Assembly: GCF_028746185.1 (NCBI RefSeq)
Contig: NZ_JAQIVH010000044.1
Location: 62,001 to 126,000, forward strand
Source: Paenibacillus_E qinlingensis
Lineage (GTDB): Bacteria > Bacillota > Bacilli > Paenibacillales > NBRC-103111
Direction of reading: 5' to 3'
Length of the DNA: 64,000 nucleotides
The stretch's first letter is position 1, and each line of letters begins with the position of its first letter. The translations under genes and the position numbers were made by a program. The notes under the pieces were generated by a model, which ran no database searches, was not told the DNA's origin, and saw only the letters and a list, made by a program, of their open reading frames with translations. Shown here one piece after another: positions 35,345 to 43,744 of the stretch.

Positions 35345-36922
35345 ATGATTTTAAAAGGCGGATATCCATTCCCTATTCTTCTTAGCTGTATCGTGTTCTT
35401 CATTTTATTCTTGTTAACGTTCCGTTTTCGGAAATCACCAGAAAGAATTTTTTTCACAGTGACCACGGCGCTCATGTCTTTACAAGGTTTGTTTAGCATA
35501 TTCGAAATCCTCGCTGTTACGCTCGAAGATAAATTATTTTGGCGCAATGTCCAGCAGATTCCTCTCTATTACTCACCTGTGATGATTTTGGGAGTCATTT
35601 TGTCTTTTATTGGGATAAATCGACGTGTTGTCGTTCGAAGCGTGGTTATTTTGAGTTTTATTATGCTGAGCTATTGGATCCTGCTGTTTACCGATCCCCT
35701 GCATCACCTTATTCGCGTATCGGCGTCACTTGAGGGAAATGGCCAAGAAGGTGTCCTGCGGTTGGAGCGAACGCATTTCGGACTTCTATTTTTTATATTT
35801 GAAAAAATGATGGGACTGTGGGGATTGGGGCTGTTGTTGCTTAATTACCGAAAAGTTGTCGGCACACAACGAACACAGCATGTCCTCTTGATGATAGCTA
35901 TACTTTCACCTTTTTTTGTTCCAGAGTTGGCCGGTTTCATGGGAATCAAAGTCACGGTAGCTGTATCCATGCTGCCTTCAGGACTCCTGCTTTTCTATGC
36001 TTTATATACATATAACTTTCTTCAAGTTCCTCCCATGGTCAAAGAAAAAGTGCTTGAGCACATGACGGAAGGAATCTTAATTGTGGATGAGCAAGGAATG
36101 ATTATCGATGCGAATCCAGCAGCATTCCCCATCATGGCAAGCTTAGCCGGCGATAATAAACTGAAGGGCACTCAGCTCCTGACTCATCTGAAAGATCACC
36201 CCACCCTGCAAGCTTTCTACAACAACGGTAACCAAGATGAGATGGAAGTGGAAAGCAGCGGCAGACATTGGGCTGTGCGTTTCATTCCAATCCAAATTCG
36301 ATTTAAGCGTACCGGATCACTCCTCATTTTAACAGATATCACCGAACGTAAGGTTTATGAAAATGAATTGATCAAAAAATCGACACTGGATGGGTTAACG
36401 AATTTATATAACCGACGTACGTTTCTGGAGATTTTGGACACTGCGATGAATGAAAGTAGAGTAAACGGTGAATCCGTTAGTTTGCTTTTAATTGACTTGG
36501 ATAATTTCAAGAAAATAAATGACAACCATGGACATCTCGTAGGCGATCGTGTGCTGGAGCATTTTGCCGGATTAATGAGGGATGCGGTTCGTAGTGGCGG
36601 GGCTGTCGGGCGTATTGGTGGAGAAGAATTTGCCATGGTCCTCCCTGGTGCGAACGGGACACAGGCCTATCAAGCTGCTGAGCAGCTTCGCCTTCGGTTG
36701 CAGCAAGAACCTCTGCGTTGGGTATCGATGGGTAGTGAAAGCGAAATCGCCTATACCATTAGCATCGGGGTATCAGAGCTTATCGATCCGCTCATGACGC
36801 TCGAAGTCTGGTATCATCATGCAGATACTTGCCTGTATGTCTCCAAAAATAATGGGAGAAATAGAACCACTTTGGCGCAATCTGAGGTGGGTGTGCAAGT
36901 TCCACTTGATCAAGGAAAATAA
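35345..36922 (+). CDS. Membrane diguanylate cyclase (7TM sensor, PAS, GGDEF)
   Basis: 525 residues. Seven or so TM helices (about 8-230; the 7TM histidine-kinase N-terminal type), a PAS domain (about 236-335: GILIVDEQGMIIDANPAAF) and a GGDEF domain (about 345-515: STLDGLTNLYNRRTFLEIL, LLIDLDNFKKINDNHGHLVGDRVL, and the active loop RIGGEEFA near 424). It is predicted to make cyclic-di-GMP in response to a membrane signal. Start at ATG 35345 with AGAGGGG upstream; ATG 35321 is an alternative. It is separated by terminators from both neighbours, so it is probably an independent gene. Confidence 0.9.
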   Translation: MILKGGYPFPILLSCIVFFILFLLTFRFRKSPERIFFTVTTALMSLQGLFSIFEILAVTLEDKLFWRNVQQIPLYYSPVMILGVILSFIGINRRVVVRSVVILSFIMLSYWILLFTDPLHHLIRVSASLEGNGQEGVLRLERTHFGLLFFIFEKMMGLWGLGLLLLNYRKVVGTQRTQHVLLMIAILSPFFVPELAGFMGIKVTVAVSMLPSGLLLFYALYTYNFLQVPPMVKEKVLEHMTEGILIVDEQGMIIDANPAAFPIMASLAGDNKLKGTQLLTHLKDHPTLQAFYNNGNQDEMEVESSGRHWAVRFIPIQIRFKRTGSLLILTDITERKVYENELIKKSTLDGLTNLYNRRTFLEILDTAMNESRVNGESVSLLLIDLDNFKKINDNHGHLVGDRVLEHFAGLMRDAVRSGGAVGRIGGEEFAMVLPGANGTQAYQAAEQLRLRLQQEPLRWVSMGSESEIAYTISIGVSELIDPLMTLEVWYHHADTCLYVSKNNGRNRTTLAQSEVGVQVPLDQGK

Positions 36923-36949
36923 AGATCGTTAGTAGAAATAGAATTCGTT

Positions 36950-36986
36950 AGTGAAATTTTACTTTTGTAAACTTTCACTTTTTTTG
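36950..36986 (+). terminator. Rho-independent terminator
   Basis: AGTGAAATTTTAC / GTAAACTTTCACT stem, 4-base loop, then TTTTTTT. Confidence 0.85.
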
Positions 36987-37071
36987 CTTTTAAGGGTTAT
37001 TGTATTTGTTAGTTGCTTAATTTAGGTTAAGTTATGAAGGGCGATTCATAACCGTTTCTTTATTTATGTGA

Positions 37072-37138
37072 GAATATTGTTGATTGAGGGAAAATGAAAT
37101 ATTGTTCTACCCACATTTTAGTTGTACAGTTGGAAAGC
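37072..37138. promoter_or_regulatory. Duplicated control element, copy A
   Basis: About 67 bp that align with 39753-39820 at roughly 80 percent identity with one indel; shared blocks include GAATATTGTTGAT, GAGGGAAAATGAA, ATTGTTC and AGTTGTACAGTTG. It sits about 60 bp upstream of a truncated GH78-like gene start (37199). Probably a promoter/operator shared by co-regulated genes. Confidence 0.65.
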
Positions 37139-37198
37139 ATGATTTTTTTCTTTTGTTAAACTAACTATACAAATTGAACTTTAGGGGAGTGATAAGAT

Positions 37199-37288
37199 TT
37201 GTCTAAACATTGGCAAGCACGTTGGATAACGGATACCTGGTTTAGGTCTATGGAACATATCGATGCCCGAAAGTCGGAGACTGATTGA
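37199..37288 (+). pseudogene. Remnant of an alpha-L-rhamnosidase-like gene start
   Basis: TTG start behind AGGGGAG encodes 29 residues beginning SKHWQARWITDTWF, the pattern seen at the N-terminus of many GH78 rhamnosidases, then stops; the next bases continue in another frame (ATG 37263, short) without a longer gene. Interpreted as an internally deleted gene. The match is from memory and short, so the family call is tentative. The rest of the 36923-37386 gap has only copy A of the control element and the preceding terminator. Confidence 0.35.
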
Positions 37289-37386
37289 GGAAATGATCGG
37301 ACTGAGTGGGCATAGGATTTCGCGCAACAGGTTCGGGTAATTAGACAATGATCATAATAAATATTTGAAAAAAAGGAGAGTAAACG

Positions 37387-39642
37387 ATGATGAAGAACAT
37401 CTCGCTGAACAAGACATGGTTTCGTCGTCTCCTGTTTTCCTATGTAACGATTTTTCTTTTTATTGTGCCTCTACTCATGTTTATCCTATTGATGGCATTC
37501 AGTGAGCTTTCTCGAAAAACCGCCGTCGAATCCAATAAAATTTTCACCAAGCAAGTGCTCCAGTCCATTGACAATCAAATGAAGTTGATCGATAACACGA
37601 TTACGAATGAGATCGCAAGCGATGATGATATGCTATCGGCTTTTTTTAATCCTGCTTTACGCGACGACCGATTTTATTCGGGCTATTTGTCGTCTGTCAA
37701 AGTGAAAAGTCTCATGGCAACGATGCCGCTCATCGACTCGATCTATTTATATAGGCTGTCAGACGATAGAGTGCAGACACCATACTCCGTTTCCAAGCTA
37801 GCTGCATTTAATGATAAACAATTGATTGTAGAAGCTTTGAAGCAATCCGGACTAAATCAACAATGGTCAGATGTGCGGAAAGGTTTCACGGAGCAAGGAG
37901 AACCCACCGAATTTGTATCTTTAGTGAGATATGTCCCATTGAATTCTGGTAATGACGGACTAATCGTAGTTAATGTGCAGCTTCAAGCGATTTCCCGTTT
38001 CGTTCAAACACTGACGACGGAAAATTCCAATCATCTCAGCCTTTATGACCGCGAGGGGACGCCTATTTATGGTGACATTCATGGGAACGATTCCCTGATG
38101 ACGGAGATGCATTCTGATTATTCCGAATGGGCTATTTTCAGCAGTGTGGCGAATGGTAATTTGTTTCGTCTTGTCTCCGCAATATCGAAATATTGGATAT
38201 TTGTTTGTGCAATTTTCTTTAGTATTGGTGTGATATGGATTGTTGTAGTTACCAGGCGGAACTATAAGCCTGTAGAAACGATCATACAGCGTATCCAATT
38301 ATTCTCCCAGCAAAAAAGCGCCGAACTGTTCCGTAAAGGCAATCAAGACGAATTTAAGTTCATCGATACGGCCTTGGTAAATTTGATGGAACGGTCAAAT
38401 GCCTATCAGAAGCAGCACGAGGAAGATTTAGTTTTTAAGCGAAAACACTTCTTTTTCGAATGGGTGGATGGGAATCGTCCCTTGAAGTTCGAAGAGTGGC
38501 AACAGGAGATGGAGAGTCTCGGAATGCCATGCAATTTTGACTCGCTATGTGTTAGTGTGCTGGAAATTAATAAATATAGTAAATTCGCAAATCTTTATTC
38601 AGATCATGATCAAAATTTGCTTAAATTCGTTTTATGTAGCGTAGTAAAGGAAATCGCATTTGGCCGAAATGTAACCATATGGACCGAGTGGACGTCCAAA
38701 GATCAATTGACTTTGCTGCACTTGGTCCAGAAAGTACCGCCTGAAAGTACGCCCGAGCAGATTGCGAGTGATATAGCCAATGACATGATGCAATGGGTGA
38801 AGACCTACCTTGATTTTAATATTACAATGGGCATAGGTTCAGCAGTCGATCGTATTGAACTTGTACATTATGCCTACGTTGAAGCGTTGGAAGCACTTCA
38901 ATATAAACCAACACTAGGTGAGGATCGTGTGATCTGTTATTGGCAGATTAAACCTGAAAGTAAGCAACAGTCACTCGATCTTCTCGAATATATCCGCGCG
39001 ATTGCATTTTCATTACGAACGGGGGAGGGAGATTGGCAGGTTAGCTTCACACAACTTTTTGATGGTATTCGAGCCGGTCTATATGCGCGTAAGGAATTAG
39101 ACAACCTAATGAGCTACATGATATTTTTCCTTGATAAGGAGTTTACAGACTTACGAGCGGGTGTGCAAAAAATAGGGGCAGACGGTTTGAAGGATAAACT
39201 GCAAAAGGCAGTAGACGACTGGGACACGGTGGATGAATTACAGGATATGTTAAGAAATGTTTTTACGAAAACAACAGAAGCGATGGTGACGTTGCGTGAG
39301 ATGAGCAGCAACCATATGCTTATTCGTAAAATTAAATTATATATGGAGGAACATTACCAGAATCCAGATTTATCATTGCTTCATTTAAGCGATGTGTTTC
39401 ATGTACATATGAAAAGTATTAGTCGTACATTTAAAGAAGAAATTGGTGAGAATTTTATTGATTATTTGACTCGAATTCGTACAGAACATGCGAAAGAGCT
39501 TTTGGTTCAAACCGAACACTCCATACAAGAGATTACGGTCAGAATCGGATATCTGCATCCGAACACGTTCATTCGATCATTTAAAAAGCTGGTTGGTCAA
39601 ACACCAGGAGACTTTCGGAAGACTGCTCAAGTGAAATCATAA
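37387..39642 (+). CDS. Membrane-tethered AraC-type regulator
   Basis: 751 residues. TM helices near 13-35 and 265-287 flank an extracellular Cache-like domain; a cytoplasmic middle region (about 330-600) leads to an AraC HTH (about 645-748: LSLLHLSDVFHVHMKSISRTFK; IQEITVRIGYLHPNTFIRSFK). Same architecture as the gene at 14160-16406 but co-directional with its importer. The likely target is the operon starting at 39849, whose upstream region carries copy B of the control element. Start ATG 37387 with AAAAGGAGAG; the next codon is also ATG. Confidence 0.9.
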   Translation: MMKNISLNKTWFRRLLFSYVTIFLFIVPLLMFILLMAFSELSRKTAVESNKIFTKQVLQSIDNQMKLIDNTITNEIASDDDMLSAFFNPALRDDRFYSGYLSSVKVKSLMATMPLIDSIYLYRLSDDRVQTPYSVSKLAAFNDKQLIVEALKQSGLNQQWSDVRKGFTEQGEPTEFVSLVRYVPLNSGNDGLIVVNVQLQAISRFVQTLTTENSNHLSLYDREGTPIYGDIHGNDSLMTEMHSDYSEWAIFSSVANGNLFRLVSAISKYWIFVCAIFFSIGVIWIVVVTRRNYKPVETIIQRIQLFSQQKSAELFRKGNQDEFKFIDTALVNLMERSNAYQKQHEEDLVFKRKHFFFEWVDGNRPLKFEEWQQEMESLGMPCNFDSLCVSVLEINKYSKFANLYSDHDQNLLKFVLCSVVKEIAFGRNVTIWTEWTSKDQLTLLHLVQKVPPESTPEQIASDIANDMMQWVKTYLDFNITMGIGSAVDRIELVHYAYVEALEALQYKPTLGEDRVICYWQIKPESKQQSLDLLEYIRAIAFSLRTGEGDWQVSFTQLFDGIRAGLYARKELDNLMSYMIFFLDKEFTDLRAGVQKIGADGLKDKLQKAVDDWDTVDELQDMLRNVFTKTTEAMVTLREMSSNHMLIRKIKLYMEEHYQNPDLSLLHLSDVFHVHMKSISRTFKEEIGENFIDYLTRIRTEHAKELLVQTEHSIQEITVRIGYLHPNTFIRSFKKLVGQTPGDFRKTAQVKS

Positions 39643-39752
39643 ATAAGAACTTTATTGATTGATATATTTTTGTTGATGAATAGGATTTGGATGGCCATAG
39701 GATCGGATTCACTGGTGAAAAAGCCAGGGATGACGGTTCTTTTTTTATTTGC

Positions 39753-39820
39753 GAATATTGTTGATCGAGGGAAAATGAACGATTGTTCCACCTTACCTTT
39801 CAGTTGTACAGTTGAATCGC
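39753..39820. promoter_or_regulatory. Duplicated control element, copy B
   Basis: Counterpart of 37072-37138, ending about 28 bp before the LplB-type permease start. Contains a repeated ATTGTT and the shared AGTTGTACAGTTG block. Candidate promoter and operator for the membrane AraC regulator encoded just upstream. Confidence 0.65.
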
Positions 39821-39848
39821 AGGCAACTACAAAGAAAGAGGGAACAAT

Positions 39849-40769
39849 ATGAAAGCAATACACCGAAGGCGAATCGACATGAAGAGATTAAGGGAGAATA
39901 TGCCACTACTCCTAATGTTCATACCCGTCATTTTATTTTACTTAATTTTCAAATACGCACCAATGGCTGGACTGATCATCGCTTTTAAAGATTATAACTT
40001 TTTTGACGGGGTGTTCCATAGTCCCTGGGTTGGATTTGAACATTTCCAAAAGCTGTTCAGTAACCCAAATTCGCTGAAAATTATCCGAAACACACTTCTA
40101 CTTAGCTCTCTAAATATATTCGTGGGATTTCCGTTTCCGATCCTATTAGCTATTCTTTTGAACGAAGCGAGAAAAATGTGGTTTAAGAAAATCGTTCAAA
40201 CGCTTGTATATTTACCTTACTTTTATTCATGGATTATTGTCGGTGGGATCGTCTTTAGTATTTTCGGAATCGAAGGAAGCTGGTTAAGTCATTTGATGAC
40301 CCTTTTTAAGCTGGAACCATTTCCATTCTTATACAATATCAAATCATGGATCACCATCTTTGTTGGTGCAGGGATATGGAAAGATATGGGTTTTAACGCC
40401 ATCATCTATTTGGCGGCAATGACGACAATCGACCCGTCTTTGTACGAATCAGCAAGTATGGATGGTGCTAATAAAGGGAAACAGATTATTCATATTACGA
40501 TTCCCGGAATTGCGCCGACCATCATTTTGGTCTTTATACTTTCTATGGGGCGGGTGATGGAAGTGGGATTCGACCCCATTTACGTCTTGAAAAATGCTGC
40601 GGTGAACGACGTTTCGGATGTCATCTCCACGTATATTTATCGCGTTGGACTGCAAGGCGCGCAATTTAGTTTAACTACAGCAATGGGCATGTTTGAATCA
40701 GTCGTTGCTTTAATTCTACTGCTCTCTGTCAATTGGATTGCTCGTCGCTTTCAGCAGGGTCTATTTTAG
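39849..40769 (+). CDS. Carbohydrate ABC transporter permease (LplB type)
   Basis: 306 residues, six TM helices, signature FIPVILFYLIFKYAPMAGLIIAFKDY and EAA loop YESASMDGANKGKQIIHITIPGIAPT near 200. First gene of the fourth importer. Ribosome site AAAGAGGGA. A second ATG at 39879 is possible. Confidence 0.92.
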   Translation: MKAIHRRRIDMKRLRENMPLLLMFIPVILFYLIFKYAPMAGLIIAFKDYNFFDGVFHSPWVGFEHFQKLFSNPNSLKIIRNTLLLSSLNIFVGFPFPILLAILLNEARKMWFKKIVQTLVYLPYFYSWIIVGGIVFSIFGIEGSWLSHLMTLFKLEPFPFLYNIKSWITIFVGAGIWKDMGFNAIIYLAAMTTIDPSLYESASMDGANKGKQIIHITIPGIAPTIILVFILSMGRVMEVGFDPIYVLKNAAVNDVSDVISTYIYRVGLQGAQFSLTTAMGMFESVVALILLLSVNWIARRFQQGLF

Positions 40770-40784
40770 AAAGGAGGAATCGAG

Positions 40785-41660
40785 ATGCGTGCATCCAATG
40801 GAGATAACATCTTCTACATCATAAATTATATCGTATTAGCCTTAATTGCCTGTTCTAGCTTGTTTCCACTTCTTCATTTGATTGCGCTTTCCATTAGTAG
40901 TTCATCCGCCATCGAAACCGGGAAAGTAAATCTATGGCCCATCGGCTTCACCTGGGAAACATTTAACGTTTTGATCAAGGGAACACCGCTCATCCGATCT
41001 TTCAGCAACAGTACTGTGATCACATTCGTAGGTGTTACGTTATGCATGCTCACCACGATTTTGGCTGCATATCCCTTATCACGTCCCAATTTTTATGCAC
41101 GACGCTTCTTTACGCTTTCAATGATCTTTACGATGATCTTTACGGGAGGCATTATCCCTACTTTCCTTGTCATCCAAAGTTTGGGACTGGTTAACTCCTA
41201 TTGGGCGCTATGGTTACCGGGTTTAGTAAGTACCTATAACATGTTGCTTCTACGCACGTACTTCGAGAACATCCCGTCTGAAATTGACGATGCGGCACGA
41301 ATGGATGGTTGCAGCGAAGTACGGCTTCTACTTCAAGTTGTATTGCCCATTTCTATGCCTGTACTCGCGACATTAACGCTTTTCTATGGTGTTGCGTACT
41401 GGAATATTTTTTTTAGTATGCTGATTTACATCAACGATACCGATAAGCACAACTTAACCGTTCTCGTACAACAAATGATTCAAAGCCAGAGCGTGCTGCA
41501 GCAAACCATGATGGTGCAGCCAGACGATCAGGTTCATGTGGTGGAAGAGGGCATTAAAGCTGCAGGCGTGATTGTCATGATTACCCCGATGCTGGTGGTT
41601 TATCCATTTTTGCAAAAATACTTTGTTAAAGGCGTTATGCTAGGTTCTGTGAAAGGCTAA
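40785..41660 (+). CDS. Carbohydrate ABC transporter permease (LplC type)
   Basis: 291 residues, six TM helices, EAA loop DDAARMDGCSEVRLLLQVVLPISMPV near 167, C-terminal MLGSVKG. Ribosome site AAAGGAGG, 15 bp after the LplB stop. Second gene of the fourth importer. Confidence 0.92.
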   Translation: MRASNGDNIFYIINYIVLALIACSSLFPLLHLIALSISSSSAIETGKVNLWPIGFTWETFNVLIKGTPLIRSFSNSTVITFVGVTLCMLTTILAAYPLSRPNFYARRFFTLSMIFTMIFTGGIIPTFLVIQSLGLVNSYWALWLPGLVSTYNMLLLRTYFENIPSEIDDAARMDGCSEVRLLLQVVLPISMPVLATLTLFYGVAYWNIFFSMLIYINDTDKHNLTVLVQQMIQSQSVLQQTMMVQPDDQVHVVEEGIKAAGVIVMITPMLVVYPFLQKYFVKGVMLGSVKG

Positions 41661-41785
41661 GGAAGCATGAAAGCGATAAGGAGGTGGTGCTACTAAGAAG
41701 AATCTGGTACCCAAAGATCCGATAAGGTAAGCTTAAATCAACTAATAACGAATAAGAAATTTCATTCAAAAGGGGTTTATCAAAC

Positions 41786-43471
41786 ATGAGAAAATGGATT
41801 GCGACATCACTAACGATGGCATTATCGATTTCAATGGTTCTCACGGCATGCAGTACGAAATCTACCGTAGAGCCGAGTTCCTCTGCTAATTCAACAACTC
41901 CATCTGCATCAACCCCAACTGCATCAACAGCGCCAGCTAAGAAAGGGGATATATCCGTATCGGTTTATGACCGTGGAAATATTCCTGCAGCAGAAGGCAC
42001 ATTAGAAGATAATCGTTGGACAAAATTCATAAACGAGAATGGCCCTGCGAATGTCAAATATGTGCCAATTCCGCGCAACGATTCGGCACAAAAATTCAAT
42101 GTACTGTTTGCATCGAGTTCGGCGCCTGACATTATTAACGAGTTTGATCCGAATATACTGAACCCGCTCATCGATCAGAAGCAGCTTATGCCGCTAAACG
42201 ACCTGATCGACAAGTACAGTGTTGAATATAAGAAGATTCTTCAGGATTATCCCGCATTGAAGAAAGTAGGGACCAGTCCTGACGGGAAAATGTACAAAAT
42301 TGGTCGGGTGCTGGAGTCATTTCCAAGTTATGCGGTCTTCGTCCGTGAAGATTGGTTAAAAAAATTAAATCTCGACGTACCGAAAACGACCGAGGATCTG
42401 TATAAAGTAGCCAAAGCGTTTGCGGAGCAAGACCCTGACGGTAACGGAAAGAAGGACACATACGGTATGGCATTGAGTTATCGTTCGGAGTTTGCGATCG
42501 ATATGATGTTCGGAAACCCTGTGGAGCAATACGGTCTTGTGAACGATCAACCGACCCGTGCATTTGAGAATGCGAAATTGGCGACAGAGTTCAAAAAACG
42601 TTTGTTCGATGAGGGACTAATCGATAAAGACTTTGTGAATGACAAAAATGGGGCTAAAGCCAAACAAGACTTTCTGAATGGCAAGTTGGGCATTTTTCCA
42701 ACTTTTGTAGGCAGTTGGTTTGATTCGACAGTAACGGATATACAAACCTTGAAGAAGGCAGTGCCAGATGCCAGTGTGATCCCTATCGCACTGCCAAAAA
42801 GTCCAGTTGGCGAATTTATTCCGGATGTACAAAGTCCAGTGCAAATGACAACTGCGATTAATGCAAAGACGAAAGATCCGGTTGCAGCGATCAAATATAT
42901 CGACTTTATGAATCGTGTCTCAACGGGTACCAGCATCCTTTTCGGATTGGAAGGTACGCATTATAAGAAGGATGCAAACGGATGTCCGAAAATCATCGAT
43001 CCGAATAAAACGAAAGCAGAAATTAGCTGGGCGGGCGACTATGCGCAATCCTATTCCCGTTTGCTGCTAGGCAAGTGTTCGTTCTTCCAAAATCAATTCA
43101 ATCCTGACATTCCAGAACAAAAAGCAGGACTGGATATGTTCAACAAAGCCGAGTCCTTATATCTCGATTCGACTAAAAAATATCGTTTCATCACTATGCA
43201 AGAGCTGATACCATCTTTCCCAAAAGATATGCAAACGTCATTTAACACTGTCAAAAAGCAAATTACCGATACGTGGTTGAAATCAGTCCTGAGCGGGGAT
43301 AAATACTCGGTTGAACAAGCCTACAAGGACGTTCAGACTTCTTGGGATAAAGTGGGCGGCAAACAAATGGATGATTTCATAATCGATTGGTATAAAACCA
43401 ATAAGGACAGCAGTTTCATGATGAAAGATTTATGGGAGACCGTTGCCAAACAAGAACAAATGAAGAAATAA
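41786..43471 (+). CDS. Extracellular sugar-binding lipoprotein (LplA type)
   Basis: 561 residues. Lipobox MVLTAC (Cys 22), Ser/Thr/Ala/Pro linker, large SBP domain (PDIINEFDPNILNPLIDQ near 120; EQDPDGNGKKDTYGMAL near 215 resembles a calcium-binding loop). A fragment of this gene (42138-42221) is copied almost exactly at 47278-47361. Its partner permeases are 125 bp upstream. The secreted GH51-like enzyme downstream suggests arabinose-containing oligosaccharides as ligand. Confidence 0.93.
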   Translation: MRKWIATSLTMALSISMVLTACSTKSTVEPSSSANSTTPSASTPTASTAPAKKGDISVSVYDRGNIPAAEGTLEDNRWTKFINENGPANVKYVPIPRNDSAQKFNVLFASSSAPDIINEFDPNILNPLIDQKQLMPLNDLIDKYSVEYKKILQDYPALKKVGTSPDGKMYKIGRVLESFPSYAVFVREDWLKKLNLDVPKTTEDLYKVAKAFAEQDPDGNGKKDTYGMALSYRSEFAIDMMFGNPVEQYGLVNDQPTRAFENAKLATEFKKRLFDEGLIDKDFVNDKNGAKAKQDFLNGKLGIFPTFVGSWFDSTVTDIQTLKKAVPDASVIPIALPKSPVGEFIPDVQSPVQMTTAINAKTKDPVAAIKYIDFMNRVSTGTSILFGLEGTHYKKDANGCPKIIDPNKTKAEISWAGDYAQSYSRLLLGKCSFFQNQFNPDIPEQKAGLDMFNKAESLYLDSTKKYRFITMQELIPSFPKDMQTSFNTVKKQITDTWLKSVLSGDKYSVEQAYKDVQTSWDKVGGKQMDDFIIDWYKTNKDSSFMMKDLWETVAKQEQMKK

Positions 43472-43563
43472 GCAAGGTTCATTTCATAGAGAATGGGGGC
43501 CGTCATACGATCTGCGGTCCTCAACCTTTACTTTATCCTTATATGAATAAGTGGAGGTGAATT

Positions 43564-43648
43564 ATGGGGGAGGTTTAGGAAGTTTGTTTGTGGTTTGGCG
43601 TTATTACTTATTATCCTGAGTGCAGCACGTGCCGCGGTTATACAGTAA
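43564..43648 (+). pseudogene. Frameshifted signal-peptide remnant of a secreted protein gene
   Basis: After a strong GGAGGTG, ATG 43564 enters a run of five G and stops after four codons. In the +1-shifted frame the sequence reads as a typical signal peptide (RFRKFVCGLALLLIILSAA) and ends at a TAA at 43646. Loss of one G would make one continuous 27-residue frame. Looks like the leftover 5' end of a deleted secreted-enzyme gene. The rest of 43472-43744 holds no gene. Confidence 0.4.
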
Positions 43649-43744
43649 TTGCCGGTCTCCAATCCAGGATTGAACCGCGTTTGATCAATGTATGCCATAG
43701 TAATGAGTAACTTACGTTATCAAATCGAAGGGGTTGAATATTAC

